A DNA stretch of 64,000 nt from Clostridium sp. CAG:678 (GTDB lineage: Bacteria > Bacillota > Clostridia > Oscillospirales > Acutalibacteraceae), in contig HF991821.1 of the NCBI GenBank assembly GCA_000431535.1, forward strand, positions 1 to 64,000. Direction: 5' to 3'. The notes beneath the pieces were generated by a model. The model was given only the letters and a program-made list of their open reading frames with translations, did not search any database and was not told the origin of the DNA. The stretch's first letter is position 1, and each line of letters starts with the position of its first letter. Made by a program: the position numbers and the translations under genes. Below, one piece after another: positions 57,167 to 64,000 of the stretch.

Positions 57167-58670
57167 TCTTCGCCTTCCCGAAACTGTCTATATCTTTCAG
57201 GATCTTCTCTTTTAACTCGTCTGAAAGCGTTTTCTTTGTTTGTATCTCCTGCACTACATCCGCGCAGTTATCGTTAAAATATGCAAGAAGTTCCGCCTGA
57301 TATGCTTTTAATTCATCCGCCGGCACCTGAACAAACTTTTTGCCGATCGCGCCGACCAGCGTGATCACCTGATCCGCAAGCGACATGGGATGACCGAGCG
57401 GCTGCTTTAACAGTTCCATAAGCCCTTTGCCGTAATTCAGGCCCGATTTTGTTTCCTCGTCCAGATCGGAAGAAAACTGAGTAAACACTTCCATTTCCCT
57501 GAACTGTGCAAGATCCACACGAAGAGAGCCGGCAGCCTTTTTCATTGCCTTTGTCTGCGCTGCGCCGCCTACACGGGAAACGGAAAGTCCTACGTTTACA
57601 GCCGGGCGCTGGCCGCTGAAGAACAGATCGCTCTCCAGAAAGATCTGACCGTCCGTAATGGAAATTACATTTGTGGGAATGTATGCGGAAACGTCGCCCG
57701 CCTGCGTCTCAATAATAGGAAGCGCCGTAATGGAGCCGCCGCCGAGTTCATCCGAAAGCCGGCTGGAACGCTCCAGCAGCCTGGAATGAAGATAGAAAAC
57801 ATCGCCGGGGTACGCTTCACGGCCGGGTGATCTTTCCAGCAAAAGAGAGAGCGCGCGGTATGCCACGGCATGCTTGCTCAGATCATCATACACGATCAAA
57901 ACGTCCTTGCCCTGATACATAAAGTATTCGGCAAGCGCCGTTGCCGCGTAAGGCGCAATATACTGAAGAGACGCCGAATCCGCCGCGCCGGAGCAGACCA
58001 CAACAGTGTAATCCATAGCGCCGCTCTTTTTCAGCGTATTCACCAGTTTTGCAACGGTGGATGTTTTCTGACCGATGGCGTTATATATGCAAATACAATT
58101 TTTGCCTTTTTGGTTCAGTATGGTATCCAGTGCAATAGAGGTTTTACCGGTCTGGCGGTCCCCGATGATCAGCTCACGCTGACCTCTGCCGATCGGGAAC
58201 ATGGAATCAATTGCCAAAATACCCGTTTCAAGCGGTTCTGACACGGATTTTCTGTCCACAATAGAGGGGGCGGCATTCTCCACCATCCTGTAATCATCGG
58301 ACTTGATCTCACCCTCGCCGTCAATCGGCTCGCAGAGCGCGTTTACAACCCTGCCGACAAAAGCGTCCCCAACCGGAACACCGGCTTTTTTGCGCGTGCG
58401 CCTAACCTTTGTGCCCTCATGGATCTCTGCCTCGTCGCCAAAGAGGATGCAGCCCACCTGATTGCGCTTGATATCCTGGATCATGCCTTTTACGCCGTTT
58501 TCAAACACAACGATCTCGCCATACATAACGTGTTCCATGCCATAGATCGTAGCAATGCCGTCACCGACGCTGATTACCGTGCCAACCTCTTCGCTTTTTT
58601 CGCTGAAATCAAAATCAACGATCTTTTCTTTCAGTATTGAAATTATTTCATTAGAATTAATGGTACTCAT
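57159..58670 (-). CDS. atpA: ATP synthase subunit alpha
   Basis: The non-catalytic nucleotide-binding subunit, 503 residues: [13 protein letters not shown] (Walker A), [46 protein letters not shown] and the highly conserved [11 protein letters not shown]. The stop to the next gene overlaps, as is normal for the operon. Confidence 0.98.
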
Positions 58671-59186
58671 TTAATCAACTTCTCCAACCAGATTCCGCCG
58701 TAATTTTTCGATTCTGCCTTTCAGGCTTCTGTCATACACGGTATCCCCGCACTGAATGATAAAGCCGCCCAGAATATCAGGATCTGTTTTGATCTCAATA
58801 TCCGCGGAACCGGTTCCTTGTTTTTTGCAGATAAACTTCTTGATCTTTTCAAGCTGTTCTTCATCAGGAGGATGAACACAGGTCAAAACAGCCTGCGCCC
58901 GCATAGATCTTGCTTTCAGCAGTTCATCATATGCATCGCACACAAGCAGGATTTGGGATATGCAGCCGTTCTGACACATAAGTTTTACAAGATTTGCCGC
59001 TTTGCCGGTAAAAATCTGATCCACAGCATCCAACTTTTCTTTTAGCGGGATGACCGGTACTAACAGCAGTTTGCCAAGATCGGGGCAGCCGGAAAAAGCA
59101 GATCTTACATCGGCAAGCTGCTCTTTTGTAAACTCCGCCTCATACATAGCCTCGGCATAATTAATTGCCGTCTGGGTCAGAACCAT
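58671..59186 (-). CDS. atpH: ATP synthase subunit delta
   Basis: The stator connector, 171 residues from ATG 59186. Three consecutive ATG codons (59192, 59189, 59186) follow GAGG, so the exact start may differ by one or two residues. The C-terminal half is the conserved part (DIEIKTDPDILGGFIIQCGD...DRSLKGRIEKLRRNL). It overlaps atpF by about 26 bases. Confidence 0.92.
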   Translation of the reverse strand: MVLTQTAINYAEAMYEAEFTKEQLADVRSAFSGCPDLGKLLLVPVIPLKEKLDAVDQIFTGKAANLVKLMCQNGCISQILLVCDAYDELLKARSMRAQAVLTCVHPPDEEQLEKIKKFICKKQGTGSADIEIKTDPDILGGFIIQCGDTVYDRSLKGRIEKLRRNLVGEVD

Positions 59187-59667
59187 CATCATCAACCTCG
59201 TTTATAAAGTCGTTATAAATACGGCTGTCATTCTCCGCGGAAGTGTTGCCCGCGATTACTTTTTTAGCCGCTGTCATGGCAATATCCGCAATCTCGCTCT
59301 GGGCGGACCGAAGCACCCTGCGGCGTTCGTTTTCAACGGATTTATGCGCATTCTCAATCATGCGGTCTGCCTGTTCAGACGCGTCCGCAAGGATCCGGTT
59401 ATACTGCATATCGGCATTTTTCTTGGCCTTACTGATGATCTGATTGCTTTCCTCATTCGCGCCTTCCAAAATATCCTCATACTGCTTTTTGAGTTTGAGG
59501 GCATCCTGTTCTTTTTTATCCGCCTCTTCAAACTGCCCGTTAATGCGCTTTTTTCTTTCCTCCATTACCTTAAGGATACGGCCGAAAAGAAATTTTTTAG
59601 CAAACAGGTAGAATATCAGAAGATTTACAGCTGTCCATAAAATATTCCAAACGCTGATATCGATCAT
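59161..59667 (-). CDS. atpF: ATP synthase subunit b
   Basis: The peripheral stalk, 168 residues: one N-terminal membrane helix followed by a long charged coiled coil. Start 59667 follows GGAAAGGAAATG; the frame continues to 59709 with a TTG, but that would overlap atpE. The sequence is typical of b subunits in being poorly conserved. Confidence 0.9.
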   Translation of the reverse strand: MIDISVWNILWTAVNLLIFYLFAKKFLFGRILKVMEERKKRINGQFEEADKKEQDALKLKKQYEDILEGANEESNQIISKAKKNADMQYNRILADASEQADRMIENAHKSVENERRRVLRSAQSEIADIAMTAAKKVIAGNTSAENDSRIYNDFINEVDDDGSDPDGN

Positions 59668-59705
59668 ATTTACATTTCCTTTCCGCGCCGAATAAAAGCG
59701 CAAGA

Positions 59706-59933
59706 TCAACCAAGCATAAAGATAATCAGAATGCTTGCAACCAGGCCGTAAACCGCAGTTGCCTCTGCAAGAGCGCCGCCGAGAATAAGAGTAGTTCTTA
59801 TATCTCCTGCTGCCTCAGGCTGGCGGGCAATAGCGTCTGCTGCCTTACCTGTTGCCATAGCGATTCCGAAACCGGCAATAACGCCGCCAAGCGCTGCGAT
59901 TGCCGCAGCAATAGCAATAACTGATGTAGACAT
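59706..59933 (-). CDS. atpE: ATP synthase subunit c
   Basis: The rotor ring subunit, 75 residues, two helices joined by ARQPEA. The ion-carrying Glu57 is in LAEATAVYGL. Positions that hold sodium ligands in sodium-type c subunits are Ile24 and Ala58 here, so a proton-coupled ring is the better prediction. Confidence 0.96.
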   Translation of the reverse strand: MSTSVIAIAAAIAALGGVIAGFGIAMATGKAADAIARQPEAAGDIRTTLILGGALAEATAVYGLVASILIIFMLG

Positions 59934-59984
59934 AAAAATTTCTCCTTCGTATATTTTAAAATTATTTATTCTAAAAGGCGGGCG

Positions 59985-60680
59985 CTATTCGCTGCCGATG
60001 GCCTCTTGAATATAAACAGAATTTAAAAATACAAATACATATGCCTGTATAAAGCCGTCAAAAATATCAAAATACAGGCTGAACACCATAGGCACAACAA
60101 CGGGAACCACCATTTTAATGAGTTCCATAAGGATATAAGCGCCTATGATATTGCCGAAAAGACGCACGCAAAGTGAAAGCGGCTTGATGCCGAGTTCCAG
60201 CACATTGTTGAACACAACGATCGGCGACGGCTCTGCAAAACTCTTGAGCCAGCCCTTTACGCCGCGCGCATTGATGCTGGCATACTGAATATAAATGATA
60301 CTGCAAAGTGCAAGCCCTATCGTTACGTTGATATCTTTGGTTGGCGGCTTGAAGCCGAAGATGCCCACCATGTTTGACGCACCGATCACAACGGCGAGCG
60401 ACATGAGCCAGGAAAGATGCTTTTCAGCGCCCTTGCCGATGTTTGCCCTGAAAAAGTTTGCCATTTTTTCAACGCACATTTCAAGAAACAACTGCCGCTT
60501 GCTGATCTCGCCCTCCACTTTCAGATTGCGCGTAAGAATGAGGGCAAGGATCATAACAACTGCCATGATGATCCACATAACCACAATGGATTCTTTGATG
60601 GTTACGTTTAAGCCGAAAAGATGGAATGAAAAAATGTCTTCACAATTCAGTTCATCCACAAGCCTTTCGCCTATATCCAA
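59985..60680 (-). CDS. atpB: ATP synthase subunit a
   Basis: The membrane stator, 231 residues with about five helices. The essential arginine is in LCVRLFGNIIGAYIL. The start codon is TTG (60680-60678) after GGGAGGCGAG. First gene of the atp operon. Confidence 0.95.
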   Translation of the reverse strand: MDIGERLVDELNCEDIFSFHLFGLNVTIKESIVVMWIIMAVVMILALILTRNLKVEGEISKRQLFLEMCVEKMANFFRANIGKGAEKHLSWLMSLAVVIGASNMVGIFGFKPPTKDINVTIGLALCSIIYIQYASINARGVKGWLKSFAEPSPIVVFNNVLELGIKPLSLCVRLFGNIIGAYILMELIKMVVPVVVPMVFSLYFDIFDGFIQAYVFVFLNSVYIQEAIGSE

Positions 60681-60712
60681 AGCACTCGCCTCCCATTCAC
60701 AATTTCACGCTC

Positions 60713-60740
60713 ATTATAGCACTTATTGCCCATTTTGCAA
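60713..60740 (-). promoter_or_regulatory. Promoter of the atp operon
   Basis: Read leftward, TTGCAA (60740-60735) and a perfect TATAAT (60718-60713) with a 16-bp spacer, about 33 bases before the atpB start. Confidence 0.65.
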
Positions 60741-60815
60741 CAGTTTATTCTTAAATTCAAACTTTTGAATAAAAAAGAAACCGTAAAATCGCCCTTTTTT
60801 TATCAAAATGTTATA

Positions 60816-60844
60816 TTTACATACACAAACAGATAGGTTATAAT
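60816..60844 (+). promoter_or_regulatory. Promoter of proS
   Basis: TTTACA (60816-60821) and TATAAT (60839-60844) with 17-bp spacing, followed by AAAGGAGCAACT before the ATG at 60897. No T-box is seen in the leader. Confidence 0.65.
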
Positions 60845-60896
60845 ATTTTTGCTTAAAACTAATTTATTTATTATATAAAGTAACAAAGGAGCAACT

Positions 60897-62339
60897 ATGG
60901 CAAAAGAGCAGAAAAAGATGGTAGACGAGATCACCTCTATGGATGAGGATTTTGCAAAATGGTATACCGATATTTGCAAAAAGGCGGAACTGATTGAATA
61001 CACCAGCGTAAAAGGCTGCATGGTGATCCGCCCGTACGGCTATGCCATTTGGGAAAATATACAGAAAATTCTGGACGGCATGTTTAAAGCAACCGGGCAT
61101 CAGAATGTCTGCATGCCGATGTTCATTCCGGAAAGCCTGCTCCAAAAAGAAAAAGACCATGTGGAGGGCTTTGCCCCGGAATGCGCATGGGTAACGATGG
61201 GCGGCAGTGAAAAACTGGAAGAAAGGCTTTGCGTGCGCCCGACTTCCGAAACGCTGTTTTGCGAGCATTTTAAAAACATTGTGCATTCCTACAGGGATCT
61301 GCCCAAACTTTATAACCAGTGGGTTTCCGTTGTTCGCTGGGAAAAAACCACAAGACCTTTCCTGCGCTCCAGAGAATTTCTGTGGCAGGAGGGGCACACC
61401 CTGCACGCCACTGCCGAAGAGGCAATTGAAGAAACGGAGAGAATGCTGAATATCTACACGGAATTCTGCCAGAAATATCTTGCCATGCCGGTGGTTCAGG
61501 GCATGAAAACAGACAGCGATAAATTTGCCGGCGCGGAGCGCACCTATTGTATAGAAGCGCTTATGCACGACGGCAAAGCTTTGCAGGCAGGCACTTCCCA
61601 TTATTTCGGAGACGGATTTGCCAAAGCCTTTGATATTCAGTTTTCAGACAAGGAAAACAAACTTCGGTATCCTTTCCAGACCTCCTGGGGCATGACCACA
61701 CGCCTGATCGGCGCGATCATCATGACCCACGGAGACAATAACGGACTTGTTCTGCCGCCGGCTGTGGCGCCGGTGCAGGTGATCGTTGTGCCCATTGCGC
61801 AGCATAAGGAAGGCGTGCTGGAAAAGGCAAACGCCGTTTGCGACAGGCTGAAAAAAATCTGCCGCGCGGACATTGACGTTTCCGAAAACTCCCCGGGCTG
61901 GAAATTTGCGGAATATGAGATGAAAGGCGTGCCCGTAAGAGTGGAGATCGGCCCCAAAGATATTGAAAAGAACCAGTGCGTGATCGTAACGCGCCACAAC
62001 AGGGAAAAAACCTTTGTTTCGCTTGACGAGTTGGAAACCGTGATCCCGCAGAAACTGGAAGAAGTGCGCAGCGGCCTTTATGAGGCGGCGCTGGAAAACA
62101 GGGAAAGGCGCACCTATGCCTGCAAAACTATGGAGGAGATCACAAAAGCGCTGGAGGAAAACGGCGACGGCTTTGTGAAAGCCATGTGGTGCGGCGATGA
62201 AGCATGCGAAGACAAGGTGAAAGAGATCACCGGAGTCGGCTCACGCTGCATGCCGCTGGAGCAGGAGCACATTTCGGATGTTTGCGTTTGCTGCGGCAAG
62301 CCGGCAAAGAAAATGCTTTACTGGGGCAAGGCTTATTAA
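60897..62339 (+). CDS. proS: Proline-tRNA ligase (archaeal/eukaryotic type)
   Basis: A 480-residue class II synthetase. Motif regions are [12 protein letters not shown] (about 42-53), [23 protein letters not shown] and [12 protein letters not shown]. It lacks the editing insertion of the long bacterial type and has the zinc-site-like C-terminus [18 protein letters not shown] of the short archaeal/eukaryotic type. It is followed after 50 bases by galE. Confidence 0.95.
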   Translation: MAKEQKKMVDEITSMDEDFAKWYTDICKKAELIEYTSVKGCMVIRPYGYAIWENIQKILDGMFKATGHQNVCMPMFIPESLLQKEKDHVEGFAPECAWVTMGGSEKLEERLCVRPTSETLFCEHFKNIVHSYRDLPKLYNQWVSVVRWEKTTRPFLRSREFLWQEGHTLHATAEEAIEETERMLNIYTEFCQKYLAMPVVQGMKTDSDKFAGAERTYCIEALMHDGKALQAGTSHYFGDGFAKAFDIQFSDKENKLRYPFQTSWGMTTRLIGAIIMTHGDNNGLVLPPAVAPVQVIVVPIAQHKEGVLEKANAVCDRLKKICRADIDVSENSPGWKFAEYEMKGVPVRVEIGPKDIEKNQCVIVTRHNREKTFVSLDELETVIPQKLEEVRSGLYEAALENRERRTYACKTMEEITKALEENGDGFVKAMWCGDEACEDKVKEITGVGSRCMPLEQEHISDVCVCCGKPAKKMLYWGKAY

Positions 62340-62389
62340 TAGTAGAAACTTAAAATATATAGGCATAAAATTATTACGGAGGTATTCTT

Positions 62390-63406
62390 ATGGCTGTATT
62401 GGTAACAGGCGGCGCCGGATATATCGGCAGCCACACCTGCGTTGAACTTCTGAACGCAGGAAAAGACGTTGTTATCGTAGATAACTTCTACAACTGCAAA
62501 AAATCAAGCCTGGACAGGATCAGAGCGCTCGTAAAAAAGGATTTTAAATTCTATGAGTGCGATATCAGAGACAAAAAAGGGCTTGACGAGATCTTTAAAA
62601 AAGAACAGATTGATTCCGTGATCCATTTCGCCGGGCTTAAGGCAGTTGGAGAAAGCGTGCATAAACCGCTTGAATATTTTGACAACAATGTTAACGGCAC
62701 ACTGGTGCTGCTGGACGTTATGCGCAATAACGGATGCAAAAAGATCGTTTTTTCCTCTTCCGCAACCGTTTACGGCATGAACAATATCTCTCCCCTTACA
62801 GAGGATATGGAAGTGGGCGGCGTAACCAACCCTTACGGCAGAACAAAATATATGATCGAGTGCATTCTCAAAGATCTGTACACCTCTGACAACACTTGGT
62901 CTATCTGTCTGCTGCGCTATTTTAACCCGATCGGCGCGCATAAGAGCGGCACAATGGGCGAGGATCCGAACGGCATTCCAAACAACCTGATGCCTTATAT
63001 TACGCAGGTTGCGATCGGCAAGCGCGAATACCTGAACGTTTGGGGCGATGATTACGACACGCCGGACGGAACCGGTGTGCGCGACTATATTCACGTAGTG
63101 GACCTTGCGCTCGGTCATATCAAGGCTGTGGAAAAGGTGGAGAACAGTGAAGGCCTGTTTATCTACAACCTTGGTACGGGTAAGGGATACAGCGTGCTGG
63201 ATGTTGTGAATGCGTTTGAAAAAGCCTCCGGCGTTAAGATTCCGTATAAGATCGGGCCGCGCAGAGACGGCGATATTGCCACCTGCTATTCAGACCCGGG
63301 CAAAGCATATAAAGAACTGGGCTGGAAAGCCGAGCGCGACATTGAAGAGATGTGCGAGGACAGCTGGCGCTGGCAAAAGCAGAATCCAAACGGCTATCCC
63401 GATTGA
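62390..63406 (+). CDS. galE: UDP-glucose 4-epimerase
   Basis: A 338-residue short-chain epimerase: NAD-binding GGAGYIGSHTC near residue 7, the catalytic YGRTKYMIE (Tyr and Lys), and the family segments VIHFAGLKAVGES and SSSATVYG. It interconverts UDP-glucose and UDP-galactose and can feed the polysaccharide locus. GGAGGTATTCTT precedes the ATG. Linked to proS by a short spacer. Confidence 0.96.
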   Translation: MAVLVTGGAGYIGSHTCVELLNAGKDVVIVDNFYNCKKSSLDRIRALVKKDFKFYECDIRDKKGLDEIFKKEQIDSVIHFAGLKAVGESVHKPLEYFDNNVNGTLVLLDVMRNNGCKKIVFSSSATVYGMNNISPLTEDMEVGGVTNPYGRTKYMIECILKDLYTSDNTWSICLLRYFNPIGAHKSGTMGEDPNGIPNNLMPYITQVAIGKREYLNVWGDDYDTPDGTGVRDYIHVVDLALGHIKAVEKVENSEGLFIYNLGTGKGYSVLDVVNAFEKASGVKIPYKIGPRRDGDIATCYSDPGKAYKELGWKAERDIEEMCEDSWRWQKQNPNGYPD

Positions 63407-63439
63407 AGTTCTCTTCCGGATCACAGCAGGGAATTTGTT

Positions 63440-63802
63440 GTGAAAAAAGCCAAAGGTAAATATGCCATTATGGAATTTTTCAGAAAGTTGAAAACCAAAG
63501 CAATCAATTTCTGCAAATGGATCTGGAATGAGTGCAAGGACTGGCGCACGCTTGTGCTGTTGCTTATTGTTGTGGTTGTTATGTATACGCCGGTATGGGG
63601 CGGCTATCTGCTGCACATCTTATTCGGCATCAAACTGGGTTCTGTGGTTGCAACCGCGTATCTGGCGTTTTGGGCAGGCCCGTTTACACCGTATTTTCCG
63701 CTTTGCATTGCCATTACATTCGGTATCAAAAAGATTATTGAAAAAGTAACGGGCAAGAAAAGCGGCGGCAAACACAGCGCAGATCAAAATAAAAGTTCCT
63801 GA
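63440..63802 (+). CDS. Small membrane protein of unknown function
   Basis: A 120-residue protein beginning with GTG after AGGGAATTT; ATG at 63470 is an alternative. It has two hydrophobic helices (about residues 38-55 and 62-90), a basic N-terminus, and a basic, Gly/Ser-rich tail. The pattern FWAGPFTPYFPLCIAITFGIKK (given in part) suggests a Na/proton-like loop, but no family is recognised. It lies 33 bases past galE. Confidence 0.7.
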   Translation: MKKAKGKYAIMEFFRKLKTKAINFCKWIWNECKDWRTLVLLLIVVVVMYTPVWGGYLLHILFGIKLGSVVATAYLAFWAGPFTPYFPLCIAITFGIKKIIEKVTGKKSGGKHSADQNKSS

Positions 63803-63835
63803 TTCTATTTTTCGTTTTTAACAGTAATTATTTCA

Positions 63836-63870
63836 CTCCCGCTCCGAATAATTCGGAACGGGAGTTTTTT
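63836..63870 (+). terminator. Terminator after the small membrane protein gene
   Basis: CTCCCGCTCCGAA (63836-63848) and TTCGGAACGGGAG (63852-63864) with a 3-base loop, followed by TTTTTT. Confidence 0.88.
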
Positions 63871-63913
63871 CCGAAAATGTAGTTATAAAAGAATTATACT
63901 TGAAAAACAACTC

Positions 63914-64000
63914 TTCAGTCAGCTGCGCTGACAGCCCCCCCTTTGCACAGGGGCGCCAATAATCTGCACATTGCGCAAAAAACAAGGGCTGTTCCTTTCG
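63914..64000. repeat. Possible dispersed intergenic repeat (cut by the window end)
   Basis: The segment starts CTTCAGTCAGCTGCGC and has GTCAGC/GCTGAC self-complementarity, then a C-rich run ending GGGGCGCC. It resembles the intergenic palindromic repeats known from several Ruminococcaceae that contain a CAGTCAGC core. Only one copy lies in this window, so the call rests on that recollection. Confidence 0.4.

Noticed and set aside
60741..60896. T-box riboswitch upstream of proS
   Set aside because: The leader from the promoter to the ATG is only about 50 bases and lacks the T-box core; the same holds for the gltX leader.

Overview
The window looks like chromosomal DNA of an anaerobic, spore-forming Firmicute of the Clostridia, most likely a gut Oscillospirales/Ruminococcaceae-type bacterium. 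This rests on a Spo0A gene, a complete Rnf ferredoxin:NAD oxidoreductase operon, a monomeric [FeFe] hydrogenase, desulfoferrodoxin with a rubredoxin-flavoprotein, a DUF4250 gene, a secreted plant-polysaccharide hydrolase and Shine-Dalgarno sequences of the AGGAGG type. No phage, insertion sequence or CRISPR array was recognised.

Layout. 16-92: tRNA-Pro(CGG). 241-3522: exported GH51 arabinofuranosidase plus an exonuclease/endonuclease/phosphatase-fold lipoprotein. 4138-6463: MerR regulator with an ABC exporter. 6665-7456: ZIP metal transporter behind a consensus promoter that carries a dyad. 7511-9343: AIM24 and FRG-domain genes. 9474-10985: [FeFe] hydrogenase. 11203-12007: TetR regulator and DUF4250. 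12176-15516: GluRS and GlnRS in tandem. 15623-18902: LysR, MerR-like, aldo/keto reductase and carboxymuconolactone-decarboxylase-like genes. 19060-20523: spo0A divergent from an HD-domain gene, with a 0A box between them. 20575-41003: surface polysaccharide locus, mostly one leftward operon of about 18 kb. 41224-44086: metallophosphoesterase, phospholipase-C-like protein, superoxide reductase and rubredoxin flavoprotein. 44157-52415: leftward operon rnfCDGEAB-apbE-NusG-II-Gx-gamma carbonic anhydrase-GNAT. 52580-54379: lipoprotein and a HAD-DUF523 fusion. 54469-60680: leftward atpBEFHAGDC. 60897-63802: proS, galE and a small membrane protein. A terminator and a probable dispersed intergenic repeat end the window.

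How it fits together. Hydrogenase and Rnf share the reduced-ferredoxin pool. Rnf turns it into an ion gradient and the F-type ATP synthase spends it; the c subunit lacks the usual sodium ligands, so the synthase is probably proton-coupled. ApbE next to Rnf supplies the covalent FMN of RnfG and RnfD. The polysaccharide locus has a priming transferase, an EpsG-type polymerase, a Wzx flippase and many glycosyltransferases. It also holds an unusual set for a phosphorylated decoration: split transketolase, aldo/keto reductase, a cytidylyltransferase fused to an APH(6)/Hur-type kinase, and a TagF-like CDP-alditol transferase. I infer that these make and transfer an unusual CDP-alditol, which is the best candidate here for an undescribed pathway.

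Other points of interest are a phospholipase-C-like gene whose natural start codon appears to be ACG, an acyltransferase broken by a one-base frameshift, a family of glycosyltransferases with nearly shared 5' ends and divergent 3' ends, and a Spo0A receiver with an altered acidic pocket.
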